The position numbers and the translations under genes were made by a program. Shown one piece after another: positions 25,923-34,603 of a stretch of DNA of 64,000 bases (position 1 is its first letter; each line of letters begins with the position of its first letter). The notes under the pieces are model-generated. The model did not search any database. It was not told the DNA's origin and saw nothing but the letters and a program-made list of their open reading frames with translations. Source of the DNA: Methanocella paludicola SANAE (GTDB taxonomy: Archaea; Halobacteriota; Methanocellia; Methanocellales; Methanocellaceae); assembly GCF_000011005.1 (NCBI RefSeq), contig NC_013665.1, positions 620,001 through 684,000 of the forward strand, in the 5' to 3' direction.

Positions 25923-26175
25923 ATTATCCCCATCCCTTGATTTACCTTTTAACCCCTTATTGGTTTATTACTTTATGCTAAAGGTATAACATATTAATAT
26001 TTAACACTTTCTTAAATGATTATGCTACATCCGATAGTAATTTTAAAAGTGAATTTAACGGCCGGCGCTTGCCGTTCATGAAAAATTATTTTTGTATAAA
26101 CATTATATTACCGCTATTTTATGAGGCGATATAAAAGCAAGGGGCAATAGTGCGGGGAAAAAATCAGAAAGCGAG

Positions 26176-26247
26176 TGCGGCTACCGGGAATTGAACCCGG
26201 ACTTCGAGCTTGGGAAGCTCACGTCATAGCCACTAGACCATAGCCGC
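26176..26247 (-). tRNA. tRNA-Gly (anticodon CCC)
   Basis: The minus strand folds into a full 72-nt cloverleaf. It has acceptor arms GCGGCTA/TAGCCGC, a D arm with GTCTAGTGGCTATGAC, an anticodon loop TTCCCAA (anticodon CCC, reading GGG), a T stem CCGGG/CCCGG with loop TTCAATT, and discriminator A. The CCA end is not encoded. A TATA-like element at about 26271-26281 is correctly spaced upstream. There is no intron. Confidence 0.97.
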
Positions 26248-26293
26248 GCTTCGTACAAATGATAAGGTTATTCGTATATGTATTTTTTGATTT

Positions 26294-27124
26294 CTAGCCG
26301 AGGAACTTGATGGCGTCGTCGCAGAACCGCAGGGCGTCCTTCCTCATGGGCAGCTCCCCTGACCTCTGGAAGACGATGAGCCTGGAATTCCTGAGAATGC
26401 GGAAGTCATCCATCTCGCCCACGATGCGCCTCGACTTCCGGATCATTTTCGAGAGCCTCATGGGCGCCTGCATCAGTGACCGGCTCCAGGAGTATTCCAT
26501 GAACCTGCGCTCCGAGAGCGTCGAAAGCGGCGGATATTTTTGCCTCATGCGGCTCTCTATGAGCGGCCGGGCCTTTTTCTCCTCGAGCCGCCCATAGACC
26601 TTCCTTAAGAAAATGAGCATGCTCCGCTTAGAGGATATATTGCCGTACATGACGCTCTCGATCTTGGGTATGCGAAGTATGCGATATGTGACGGAGCGGC
26701 CAATCGTGTCGTGGGTGGCGATACGCCTCACCCCGTCCGGGCTGACGATGAGGATCTTCTCGACGAGGCTCGTGTGCTCGAATGCCGCCTTCAGCGCGTA
26801 CTGCGCGTCGATGGGCCCCGATATGATGGACATCCTCTCGCCGACTACGGACTCCATGAAGCCCTCGACCAGTTTCTGATAATGGCCCGTCCCATAGCTG
26901 AGCCGGGGTCTTTCGTCCTCCAGCCCGAGGACGTCGAGCGCATATACCTTGAATGTGCCCGCCAGGCAGTCGAAGATAAAGCGCCAGTCATAAGAGCCTC
27001 CTCTGGCCGATAGTCCCATGGTCATGAGCACCGGCCTGCCTTCGCCTTCCACGTGATAGGCGATCTTTTCCCCGTCGTGCTCGTATATGCCCATATAGCC
27101 GCCGAGAGGGTCCCTTTTCAGCAT
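26294..27124 (-). CDS. Alpha/beta-hydrolase-fold protein lacking the nucleophile elbow
   Basis: About 276 residues. The order of segments follows alpha/beta hydrolases: a start strand (KIAYHVEGEGRPVLMTMG), the oxyanion region, FKVYALDVLG, and the elbow position MSIISGPIDAQYALKAA. Where G-x-S-x-G is expected, the sequence reads S-G-P-I-D-A, so the catalytic Ser is missing. It may be a binding or scaffold protein, or use another chemistry. The ATG at 27124 is chosen because earlier codons overlap the PHP gene. It lies 44 bases after that gene and is probably co-transcribed. Confidence 0.7.
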   Translation of the reverse strand: MLKRDPLGGYMGIYEHDGEKIAYHVEGEGRPVLMTMGLSARGGSYDWRFIFDCLAGTFKVYALDVLGLEDERPRLSYGTGHYQKLVEGFMESVVGERMSIISGPIDAQYALKAAFEHTSLVEKILIVSPDGVRRIATHDTIGRSVTYRILRIPKIESVMYGNISSKRSMLIFLRKVYGRLEEKKARPLIESRMRQKYPPLSTLSERRFMEYSWSRSLMQAPMRLSKMIRKSRRIVGEMDDFRILRNSRLIVFQRSGELPMRKDALRFCDDAIKFLG

Positions 27125-27168
27125 CACGCCAAGGTCGCCGTGCAGAGGAATAAATGTTGAGAACAGGT

Positions 27169-27828
27169 TTAGCGGCTCTTTTTCGGCTTCACGACGCGCC
27201 TCTCCACCAGGAGCGCCGTGGTAAATACGTGGAACAGCGGCATGGAGCACCTGCCGAACGCCGTCGTGCGGCCGCCGCTGATCGCTTTCGCGATATCTTC
27301 GCTCTCGGGCACCAGCGTGCCGGCATTGGCGATCTCGGCCCCGAAGTGAGCGTCGCTTCCTCCGACCTTCCCGACTTTATAGTCATCCGCGTATATGCCG
27401 GCCATCCGGTTGGACCGCTTGAGCACGCACCTTGCGTTGATGACCTCGATAGCGTCCATTTTCCCGGAGTCCTTATCCGTGAGCCAGAACGCCGAGCCCC
27501 TCATGCTGTCGAACGGGTGGGGCACGACCGCCACTCCGCCCTGACTGCGGATGGCATCGATGACCTCCATGTGGTCCCGCTCCCGGATCTCCTCGTTTAA
27601 AAATAATCCTATGACGTCGCCCCGGTCGGTCTTGATCTCGGCGCCCACGATAATATCGAGGCCTTCGGTTTTTAGCTTCAGCGCCTCCAATCCGCCCCGG
27701 ATGGTGTCGTGGTCAGTAATAGCTATGCCGTCCAGCCCGCGCTTCTTCGCGATGCGGATGGCGTCCGCGGGCTTGATGGCCCCGTCGCGGGAGTATATCG
27801 TGTGCATGTGTAAGTCGTATTTTAGCAT
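27169..27828 (-). CDS. PHP-domain metal-dependent phosphoesterase
   Basis: This 219-residue protein has the PHP signatures in order: DLHMHTIYS (first HxH), AITDHDT, VGAEIKT, VVPHPFD and the C-terminal SDAHFGAEI. These build a di- or trinuclear metal site that hydrolyses phosphoesters. Standalone archaeal PHP proteins may act on nucleotides or 3'-phosphorylated ends. The ATG before LKYDLHMHT is preferred, because upstream codons add a low-complexity extension. The short unassigned stretch before it runs into the next repeat element. Confidence 0.88.
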   Translation of the reverse strand: MLKYDLHMHTIYSRDGAIKPADAIRIAKKRGLDGIAITDHDTIRGGLEALKLKTEGLDIIVGAEIKTDRGDVIGLFLNEEIRERDHMEVIDAIRSQGGVAVVPHPFDSMRGSAFWLTDKDSGKMDAIEVINARCVLKRSNRMAGIYADDYKVGKVGGSDAHFGAEIANAGTLVPESEDIAKAISGGRTTAFGRCSMPLFHVFTTALLVERRVVKPKKSR

Positions 27829-27936
27829 TTGTTGACCACATCGCTGTGTGCGGTTATGAGCATGATTGCGGCGAGCGGCTAAATATTTTTCCATTTTCGA
27901 TATTGTGTTGAATTATTGTCATTTCGTCCGTACTGT

Positions 27937-28563
27937 TAAGCCCGCTAAGCTGGTCAAGTCCGCGAAGACTGTTCGAGCCCGAAGACCGCGAAGCTTACGC
28001 GAAGACCGCGAAGGCATTATTAAAAATTTATTAAAGGACAATGTCTCGAATGTTTTGTAATTATTCTTACTGTCTTTTTCTATCCCGTCTTTGAGTGTAT
28101 AATACACAGGGCCAAGGGAACACGGAGTAAGCACGAAGACATTTTAAAATGGGAGACACTGAGGGGACGGAGACGAATTTATACTTAATTGAGAGATAGA
28201 GTTTATTAAGGCTAAGGCAACGATAAACCGGTCACATTACAACGATAAACCGGTCACATTAATACGTTCCCGGTCCAGTTTTATCCTCAACCGAGTCTTA
28301 ACCGTCTCTGTATATCAGGCCTGTTATAAACCCTTCTTCGTGTACTATGGGCCTTGCATATAAAAAGTGCTTTGTGAGCCCTCCGTGGCCCCCTGGCCGT
28401 ATGTATTGGACACTCCACGACGGAATAGGTAAAAGGGCGGAGAAACTGAATACAGCTAAAAACTAATAATAAATTTATCAGATAGTCTTCGCGGTCTTCG
28501 CGCATACTTCGCGGTCTTCGGGCTCGAACAGTCTTCGCGGACTTAATTAGTTCAGCGGGCTTA
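27937..28563. repeat. Long inverted-repeat element, family 1, copy 2
   Basis: The outer arms of about 78 bp (27937-28014 and 28484-28563) have the same GCGAAG-rich sequence as the second arms of copy 1 and are near-perfect complements of each other. The interior is diverged and keeps only traces of the CACAGAG arms. It also holds an exact 22-bp tandem duplication (28218-28239 and 28240-28261). No gene is visible between the PHP gene and thermosome 2. Confidence 0.82.
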
Positions 28564-28624
28564 TAACGGGAATAGCTCCGATAATATGCGATTAGAAAAA
28601 GAACAAAAGAGGGGGCAGGGAACC

Positions 28625-30292
28625 TTACATTCCCATGCCGGGGGGCATGCCGCCCATGCCGCCGCGCATGCCCTGTAACTGGCGTGCCGCCGCGGCCCTT
28701 GCCTGGGCCACTTCCTGGTCGCTGGGGCCGCCGGATGCGATGACGTCGTCGATGCGAAGGATCATCGTGGCGGCCTCGGTGGCCGAGCCGATGGCCTGCG
28801 TCTTCACGCGCAGGGGCTCGAGGACGTTGGCCTCGAGCATGTCGACGGGCTTGCCCTGGAACACGTCCAGGCCGAAATTCTTGCCGCCCTTGTTCTCGTG
28901 CTTGCTCCTCAGTTCGACGAGCATGTCGATGGGGTCCAGGCCGGCGTTCTCCGCAAGCGTCCTCGGGATGATGTCCAGCGCGGCCGCGAAGGCCTCGATG
29001 GCAAGCTGTTCCCTGCCGCCGACGGTCGACGCGTAATCCCTCAGCCTGAGGCCGAGCTCGATCTCGGGGGCGCCTCCGCCGGGCACCACTTTCTTGTCCT
29101 CGATGACGACGCCGACAACGCGAAGCGCATCATGAAGGGCGCGCTCGTACTCGTCGATGGACGTGTAGCCGCTGCCCCTGAGCAGAATAGTCAGGGCCTT
29201 CGGGTTCTTGCAGCCCTCGATGAACAGTAAGTCGTCCTCGCCGGTGATGAGCCTCTCCTCGACCACGCCCGCAAAGCCCAGGTCCTTCGGGTCGATGTCG
29301 TCCAGCTTGGTGACCACGCGGCCGCCGGTCGCCTTCGACAGTTTGGCCATGTCCGACTCGGACATGCTCTTGAATGCCATTATGCCGGCCTTGCCCATGT
29401 AATGGGCGGCCAGGTCCGCGATGGCCTTCTGGCAGAACACCACAGTGGCGCCGGACTTCTTGATGGAGTCCACCTTGCGGCGTATGATGCTCTCTTCCTG
29501 CTCGAGGAAGGACTGCATCTGCATGGGGGACCTGATCTTAATGCTCGCGTCGACCTCTGTCTTCTTGATGTCCAGGGCGACGTTCAGCAATAGGACCTTC
29601 GCGTTCTCCGCCTTCCTGGGCATGCTGGAGGTTTCCCTGTGCTTGTTCAGCACCAGGCCCCTCACGACCCGGGAGTTCTCGACGTTCGCCCCGGTCTTCT
29701 TCTCGACCTTGATGTTATCGACGTCTACCTTGCCATTCTCTTCGACCGCCAGCACGGCATCGACCGCAAGCCCGGCGAGCACCTCGCCCACGGCGCCGGC
29801 GCTCTTGCCGGTCATGGCGGTGTATGCGACCTTCTTCAGTATGTCCTTGCCCTTCGCCGGTATGGCGATCTCGGACAGCAGCTCGTTCGCCTTAGCGGCC
29901 GCGAGCCTGTACCCGGAGGTGACGATCGTCGGGTGGATGCCCTGGTCCATGAGCTCCTGGGCCTTCTTTAACAGCGCGCCCGCGAAGATCACCGCGGTCG
30001 TGGTCCCGTCGCCGACCTGCTGGTCCTGCGTCTTCGCGACCTCGACCACCATCTTCGCTGCGGGATGTTCGATGTCAATTTCCTTTAAAATAGTGACGCC
30101 GTCGTTCGTGACGGTCGTGTTGCCCGTGGAGTCGACGAGCATCTTGTCCATGCCCTTCGGCCCGAGGGTGCTCCGGACCGCATCGGCGACCGCAAGCGCG
30201 GCCATGATGTTGTTATTTTGGGCTTCTCTGCCGTTCGAGCGGGACGTGCCCTCTCTTAAGATGTATATCGGTTGGCCACTGTTTTCAGCCAA
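28625..30292 (-). CDS. Thermosome subunit (group II chaperonin), copy 2
   Basis: This 555-residue chaperonin subunit is paralogous to copy 1, with [17 protein letters not shown], the [10 protein letters not shown] nucleotide motif, and a Gly/Met-rich tail. Compared with copy 1 it has extra QxAxARAAAARQLQ residues before the tail. The start is a TTG nine bases after GGAGGT, which mirrors the start of copy 1. An upstream ATG at 30385 would add a non-conserved leader and is rejected. Two subunit types usually co-assemble in archaeal thermosomes. Confidence 0.96.
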   Translation of the reverse strand: MAENSGQPIYILREGTSRSNGREAQNNNIMAALAVADAVRSTLGPKGMDKMLVDSTGNTTVTNDGVTILKEIDIEHPAAKMVVEVAKTQDQQVGDGTTTAVIFAGALLKKAQELMDQGIHPTIVTSGYRLAAAKANELLSEIAIPAKGKDILKKVAYTAMTGKSAGAVGEVLAGLAVDAVLAVEENGKVDVDNIKVEKKTGANVENSRVVRGLVLNKHRETSSMPRKAENAKVLLLNVALDIKKTEVDASIKIRSPMQMQSFLEQEESIIRRKVDSIKKSGATVVFCQKAIADLAAHYMGKAGIMAFKSMSESDMAKLSKATGGRVVTKLDDIDPKDLGFAGVVEERLITGEDDLLFIEGCKNPKALTILLRGSGYTSIDEYERALHDALRVVGVVIEDKKVVPGGGAPEIELGLRLRDYASTVGGREQLAIEAFAAALDIIPRTLAENAGLDPIDMLVELRSKHENKGGKNFGLDVFQGKPVDMLEANVLEPLRVKTQAIGSATEAATMILRIDDVIASGGPSDQEVAQARAAAARQLQGMRGGMGGMPPGMGM

Positions 30293-30341
30293 GTTTAACA
30301 ACCTCCATAAATGTGATACGGGGTATGATAGGATTGTGATT

Positions 30342-30351
30342 CTATAAATAA
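30342..30351 (-). promoter_or_regulatory. TATA box of thermosome gene 2
   Basis: On the minus strand TTTATTTATAGA lies about 50 bases before the TTG start. It leaves a short leader that contains the GGAGGT site. The spacing is close to that of the thermosome 1 promoter. Confidence 0.55.
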
Positions 30352-30477
30352 ATTGCCATCCTGAAGGCCGGCATTTGTACCGCATTTAGGCGAAGGCCGG
30401 GCGTGTTGCGGTAATATGAAATTTACCCGGGAAGCCAGCTAATTATAAATATTACGAGGCACATTTTACTTCCCGTT

Positions 30478-30780
30478 ATGGACGGGATGGTCACTTACAT
30501 AGGGCTGCTTGTTATTTCGCTTGCCGCGGGCGTAGCTGCCGGCCTGGTCCGGGGCAAGTTCTCCGATAGCCAGAAAAAGTACGTATCGGCGGCAATAACG
30601 TGCCTCGTGTTCCTGCTCATCCTCCTCATGGGCCTGAAGACGGGCTCGAACGAGGCCGTCATCTCGAACCTGGGCCTTTACGGCCTACAGGCGCTGCTCA
30701 TCACGGTGGGCGCCGTCCTTGGCAGCATCGCCTTCGCGATCCTCTTCGAGAGGCTGTTTTTCAGGGACGGTGTCCGGTAA
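30478..30780 (+). CDS. LysO-type exporter, N-terminal half subunit
   Basis: This 100-residue membrane protein has three predicted helices (YIGLLVISLAAGVAAGLV, AAITCLVFLLILLMGLKTG, LLITVGAVLGSIAFAILF). It corresponds to the first part of the DUF340/LysO lysine exporter, which is a single protein in Escherichia coli. Its TAA overlaps the ATG of the next gene (TAATG), so the two halves are translated together. The substrate, lysine or a related amino acid, is inferred from the family. Confidence 0.72.
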   Translation: MDGMVTYIGLLVISLAAGVAAGLVRGKFSDSQKKYVSAAITCLVFLLILLMGLKTGSNEAVISNLGLYGLQALLITVGAVLGSIAFAILFERLFFRDGVR

Positions 30781-31385
30781 TGTCCATCATCCTGATAATA
30801 TTATCCGCCCTCGTCATAGGCATCGTGGCCGGGGTACTGGGCATCGTGCCCCCGTCCGTGGACTCGAACGTTGACACGCTCATCACGATTATGCTGTGCC
30901 TGCTGTTATTCGTCATCGGGCTGGACATGAGCCAGAATAAGTCGGTAATTAAGGAGATCAGGCGTATCGGTTGGAAGATTTTATTGTTGCCCGCCTTTAT
31001 TGCTGCCGGCAGTATACTGGGGGCTCTGGTCGCTGGCGTGGTCTCCGGAATGGACCCACGGTATGCCATGGCCATAGGCGCCGGCTTCGGCTGGTACAGC
31101 CTCTCGAGCGTCATACTTACCGGCATCGTGGGGGCGCAGATCGGCACGATGGCGCTGCTCTCGAACATCTTCAGGGAAATGCTCTCCATCGTCATCATGC
31201 CCCTGGTGGTCCGCTACTGCGGCAAGACCGCCGCCGTCGCACCGGGAGGGGCCACGACCATGGACACGACGCTACCCGTAGTGGTCAAATATGCCGGCAG
31301 CGAGATGGGCATCATCTCCTTCGTGAGCGGCATCACGCTGTCCCTGCTGGTCGTCGTGCTGGTGCCCTTCTTCGCCGGCCTATAA
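30780..31385 (+). CDS. LysO-type exporter, main subunit (DUF340)
   Basis: This 201-residue protein has about six membrane helices. It carries the conserved VIGLDMSQNK element, FGWYSLSSVILTGI, and a C-terminal SEMGIISFVSGI segment of the LysO/YbjE family. Together with the preceding 100-residue protein it makes a two-gene version of the exporter. It is followed by a short A/T-rich promoter region for the small secreted peptide. Confidence 0.8.
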   Translation: MSIILIILSALVIGIVAGVLGIVPPSVDSNVDTLITIMLCLLLFVIGLDMSQNKSVIKEIRRIGWKILLLPAFIAAGSILGALVAGVVSGMDPRYAMAIGAGFGWYSLSSVILTGIVGAQIGTMALLSNIFREMLSIVIMPLVVRYCGKTAAVAPGGATTMDTTLPVVVKYAGSEMGIISFVSGITLSLLVVVLVPFFAGL

Positions 31386-31452
31386 AAGTACGCCGGGCGC
31401 GCCGCCAATCTATATATCCCTATTTTCGCTGATATTATTGGGGGATGTCGTA

Positions 31453-31659
31453 TTGAATGCTAAATTCGTTTTACTGTTCCTGCTACTGGCCTTCTGTGTC
31501 ACAGTATCGCCGGCTGCAGCGAGCTATGCCCAGGCCTATGCCGCATCCGGCTATGGGTACCCGGGCCTGTGCGGCTACTCGTTCGGGCTGCCTGGATGGG
31601 GCTGGAGCTTCCCGTCGTTCGACTGGGGCTGGGCGACCTCGGCGATCTTTCCGCATTAG
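31453..31659 (+). CDS. Small secreted peptide rich in Gly, Tyr and Trp
   Basis: This 68-residue protein has a clear signal peptide (MNAKFVLLFLLLAFCV..., likely cleavage after SPAAA). It is followed by a mature part of about 40 residues full of aromatic and Gly residues (GYGYPG, LPGWGWSF, FDWGWATS) with one Cys. The TTG at 31453 is preferred, with GGGGAT eight bases before it. A TATA element (CTATATAT, about 31409-31416) supports expression. I do not recognise the family. Confidence 0.55.
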   Translation: MNAKFVLLFLLLAFCVTVSPAAASYAQAYAASGYGYPGLCGYSFGLPGWGWSFPSFDWGWATSAIFPH

Positions 31660-31914
31660 GGAACGGTCGGAATTACCCTGTCGGCGGCGGCAGTATGTCA
31701 GGAGATTTTTTACATACGCCAGCCTCACAGTGCCGTTAAATGACAATAAGAGGCGCATTATCGGCGAGAGCCCCGGCAAAGCTCCGTTAGCAGGAGGACT
31801 GGTAGGTTTCTGGGTAAGCGGCTGCTTTTGAAAAGATGCGCGCATAGATTATTCTCTATGTTTTTATTTACCATATTGATTTGACTGAATTTAACTATCC
31901 ATTGCGCAAATCAG
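31660..31914. other. Non-coding gap before repeat element
   Basis: About 250 bases without a credible gene. A hairpin with arms GTATGT/ACATAC, extended by GGC/GCC, lies just after the small secreted peptide gene at about 31691-31723 and may help end its transcript. I see nothing else. Confidence 0.4.
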
Positions 31915-32429
31915 TTTGGTCTGTATCACGAACATCTCCAAAGGAATTAAACCACTAATTTTTCTTTTTAGATTTTACTCACGAAGCCTCTAAGCCTCGA
32001 ACTCACCGTCAACGCACGAACTCTCTAATACACAGGGCAGTGCTCTAAGCCTCTAACGCGCTAACCCGAAAAGAATGCTCTAAAGCTCGAATGCACGTTC
32101 GAAACGCTAAACGACATAGCACTAACTCTCCAAAGCTCGGCTAAAACGCCAACGACCCTAAACACCCAAAATGCGGGGGAACGACCGGGCTTTTAGAGTG
32201 TTTTGCTTCGCAATTCGAGCAGTGCTTCACCGTTTAGCGTTTCAAACGTGCTTTAGAGACTTAGAGCCTTATTTTCGGGTTAGCGCGTTAGAGACTTAGA
32301 GCACTGCCCTGTGGATTAGAGAGTTCGGGCATTGACGGTGAGTTCGAGGCTCAGGGATTTAGTGAGTAAAAATTATAAAAGAAAATTAGTGGTTTAATTC
32401 CTTTGGAGAGGTTCGTGATACCGACCAAA
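31915..32429. repeat. Long inverted-repeat element, family 2, copy A
   Basis: This 515-bp element has left and right halves that are imperfect complements over almost their whole length, with a short centre near 32160-32190. The ends read TTTGGTC...ATCACGAAC and the complement. The arms are built from recurring words such as CTCTAA, GCCTCTAA and GCTAACCCGAAAA. An RNA copy would form one hairpin of about 250 bp. A second copy in opposite orientation lies at 48662-49163. No open frame or transposase is present. Confidence 0.88.
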
Positions 32430-32539
32430 CAAATCAGCGTTTCACCTTTTGATTATGTTGAAAAGAGTTTGCCCGTTAAGCCATTAATTTCGCCCCGCTA
32501 CCAAAACCGGTATTAATGTCCTCCTGCAATGGTGATACG

Positions 32540-33925
32540 ATGCAGCGATTCCGCAAGGCCGCCGAACTGTGCGCGGAAAGAATAAAAAAGTGCGACGAGG
32601 CAGTTGTAGTCTCACATATCGACGCGGACGGCCTCACGGCCGCGGGCATCATGTGCAAGGCGCTGGACAGGCTTGGCAGGCCACACGAGGAAAAGTTCGT
32701 TAAAAAGCTGGATGATGCTGCGCTCAAGGGCATTGCAGACTTCAGCGCGGGGAAGCTCGTCATTTTCACGGACCTGGGCAGCGGGGCGCTCGCCTCCATA
32801 AAGGCGCTCGGGATTGACGCGGTGGTCACGGACCACCACAGGCCTGCGCCAGTAGAGTACGAGTACCACATGAACCCCCATCTGTACGGGCTCAACGGCT
32901 CTACGGAGATAAGCGGCGCCGGGGTATCGTTCTTACTTTCATTGTGCCTCGGGGATAATGTCGACCTGGGCTCGCTGGCCATCGTCGGAGCCGTGGGCGA
33001 CCTCCAGGACATGCGGACCAACGCGCTCGTAGGCGTGAACCGCCAGATACTGGACCTGGCAACGTCTAAGGGCTACATCGCTTACGAGAAGGACATCAAG
33101 CTCTTCGGCCGGCAGACCCGGCCGGTCTATAAGCTATTACAGTATAGCTCGGACCCGTTCATCCCGGGCTTGAGCGGTTGCGAGGACGCCTGCATCGCCT
33201 TCATCGAGGGCGCGGGCATACCGATAAAGAAGGACAACTGGCGCCGGTGGATCGACCTGGGCCAGGGCGAGAAAAAGTCGCTCACCTCCAGATTATTCCA
33301 GTACTGCATGGCCTGCGGCATGCCTTCCCACAAGATACAGCGCCTTGTCGGCGAAGTGTACACATTATTAAAGGAGGAGCCTGGCACGGAATTGAGGGAT
33401 GCGTCGGAGTACTCTACGCTGCTGAACGCCACGGCCCGCTACGATTATGCGGACGTGGGCCTGGCGGTCTGCATGGGCGACCGGGGCGAGGCGTTCCACT
33501 ATGCAAGGGACCTTTTAGAGTCGCACAGGCACAACCTCGTGAACGGCCTCAACCTCGTGGCAGATAAGGGCGTATGCAGGATGAATAATTTACAATACTT
33601 CCACGCCCACGGCGAGATCAGGGAGACAATCGTGGGCATCATCGCCGGCATGAGCACGAGCCTGGACTGCGTGAGCCGGGACATGCCCATCATCGGCATG
33701 GCGAAGTCCGAGGGCGGCACCAAAGTATCGGCCCGGGGTAACCATGACCTCATCCTCAGGGGCCTTAACCTGGCCCTGGCGCTGGGCGAGGCGGCCTCCG
33801 CCGTAGGCGGGGTCGGGGGCGGGCACGACATCGCGGCGGGCGCGACCATACCCGAAGGTAAGGAGCACGAGTTCCTGGAAACGCTGGACGCAGTCATCGG
33901 GGCACAGTTAAAGAAAAGTATATAG
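32540..33925 (+). CDS. RecJ-like DHH-family nuclease/phosphoesterase
   Basis: About 461 residues. The DHH motifs appear in order: SHIDADGLTAAGI, IFTDLGSG, VVTDHHRP, and AIVGAVGDLQDM. A C-terminal DHHA1-type GGVGGGHDIAAGATI follows. Archaeal RecJ homologues degrade single-stranded nucleic acid 5' to 3' or 3' to 5', and some associate with the CMG helicase as GAN. ATG 32540 with GGTGAT just upstream is preferred. In-frame ATG 32516 would add eight poorly conserved residues. Confidence 0.88.
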   Translation: MQRFRKAAELCAERIKKCDEAVVVSHIDADGLTAAGIMCKALDRLGRPHEEKFVKKLDDAALKGIADFSAGKLVIFTDLGSGALASIKALGIDAVVTDHHRPAPVEYEYHMNPHLYGLNGSTEISGAGVSFLLSLCLGDNVDLGSLAIVGAVGDLQDMRTNALVGVNRQILDLATSKGYIAYEKDIKLFGRQTRPVYKLLQYSSDPFIPGLSGCEDACIAFIEGAGIPIKKDNWRRWIDLGQGEKKSLTSRLFQYCMACGMPSHKIQRLVGEVYTLLKEEPGTELRDASEYSTLLNATARYDYADVGLAVCMGDRGEAFHYARDLLESHRHNLVNGLNLVADKGVCRMNNLQYFHAHGEIRETIVGIIAGMSTSLDCVSRDMPIIGMAKSEGGTKVSARGNHDLILRGLNLALALGEAASAVGGVGGGHDIAAGATIPEGKEHEFLETLDAVIGAQLKKSI

Positions 33926-33985
33926 GCACCATAGAGCGAAAACTTTTATAATCAGCCCATGCATCATAAAAATTAGATAGAGGAA

Positions 33986-34594
33986 ATGAGGATGCTTACA
34001 TTCTACTCGCAAGAAAGGTGGAACAACTGGATCAACCAGGTAAAGGAGAGCAAGTTCAAGATCGACCCGACCGCCGAAGGTCTCGGGAGAGAGGGCATCG
34101 TGTTCCTCGACATGGAAGAGGACGTTATCCTTGCGCTCTGTAAGGTCACGGGCAAGCTCCAGCTTGGCACTCTTGCGAAGGAAGATGCGGCGAACAGCAT
34201 CCAGGGAATGAAGGAGATCGTGCTCGCAAAGATCGAGCCCATGGACGAGGACAAGGACGCGATGATCGAGTCGGTGCAGTCCTCCCTGGTGGGCGCCTTT
34301 GCCGCGGCCGAGGCTTTCGTGGGCGGCGATTTCGACCCAAAGCAGAAGGTAGAGGAGCTCGTGCTGCAGGCCTCTAAGGCTGAGGAAGGCGGCGACATGG
34401 ATAAAGCCTTCGAGATGATGGGCAAGGCCGGGGCCCTTGTGCTGGCGGGCAAGAAGTTCGACAGCGACAAAGTCTACGAAAAGATCCCCCCGGAGAGCTT
34501 CGTCGCCGAGGGCGTCGACGGCCTGGATACGATACTGGCGGTTCTCGCCGGCGGTATCGACTACACCGACGAGGCCGACGACGAGGGCGATTAA
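33986..34594 (+). CDS. DUF2150 family protein
   Basis: This 202-residue acidic protein has the family start FYSQERWNNWINQVKE and an alpha-helical C-terminal region with KAEEGGDMDKAFEMMGKAG and a DEADDEGD tail. It is conserved in methanogens and related euryarchaea, and its role is unknown. No membrane segment or metal-binding motif is visible. GAGGAA precedes the ATG. It lies downstream of the RecJ-like gene in the same orientation with a 60-base gap containing a TATA-like TTTTATAATC. Confidence 0.8.
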   Translation: MRMLTFYSQERWNNWINQVKESKFKIDPTAEGLGREGIVFLDMEEDVILALCKVTGKLQLGTLAKEDAANSIQGMKEIVLAKIEPMDEDKDAMIESVQSSLVGAFAAAEAFVGGDFDPKQKVEELVLQASKAEEGGDMDKAFEMMGKAGALVLAGKKFDSDKVYEKIPPESFVAEGVDGLDTILAVLAGGIDYTDEADDEGD

Positions 34595-34603
34595 AAACCT
34601 TTA

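Noticed and set aside
28287-28505. 72-codon open frame in the second family 1 repeat
   Set aside because: It runs through the repeat arm, is low in complexity and has no conserved features.
31457-31831. 124-codon frame overlapping the small secreted peptide
   Set aside because: It is in another frame, lacks a start signal, and the signal-peptide frame fits the promoter better.
31906-32437. CAAATCAG on both sides of family 2 copy A as a target-site duplication
   Set aside because: Copy B carries the same CAAATCAG next to TTTGGTC, so it appears to be part of the repeat and not host sequence duplicated on insertion.
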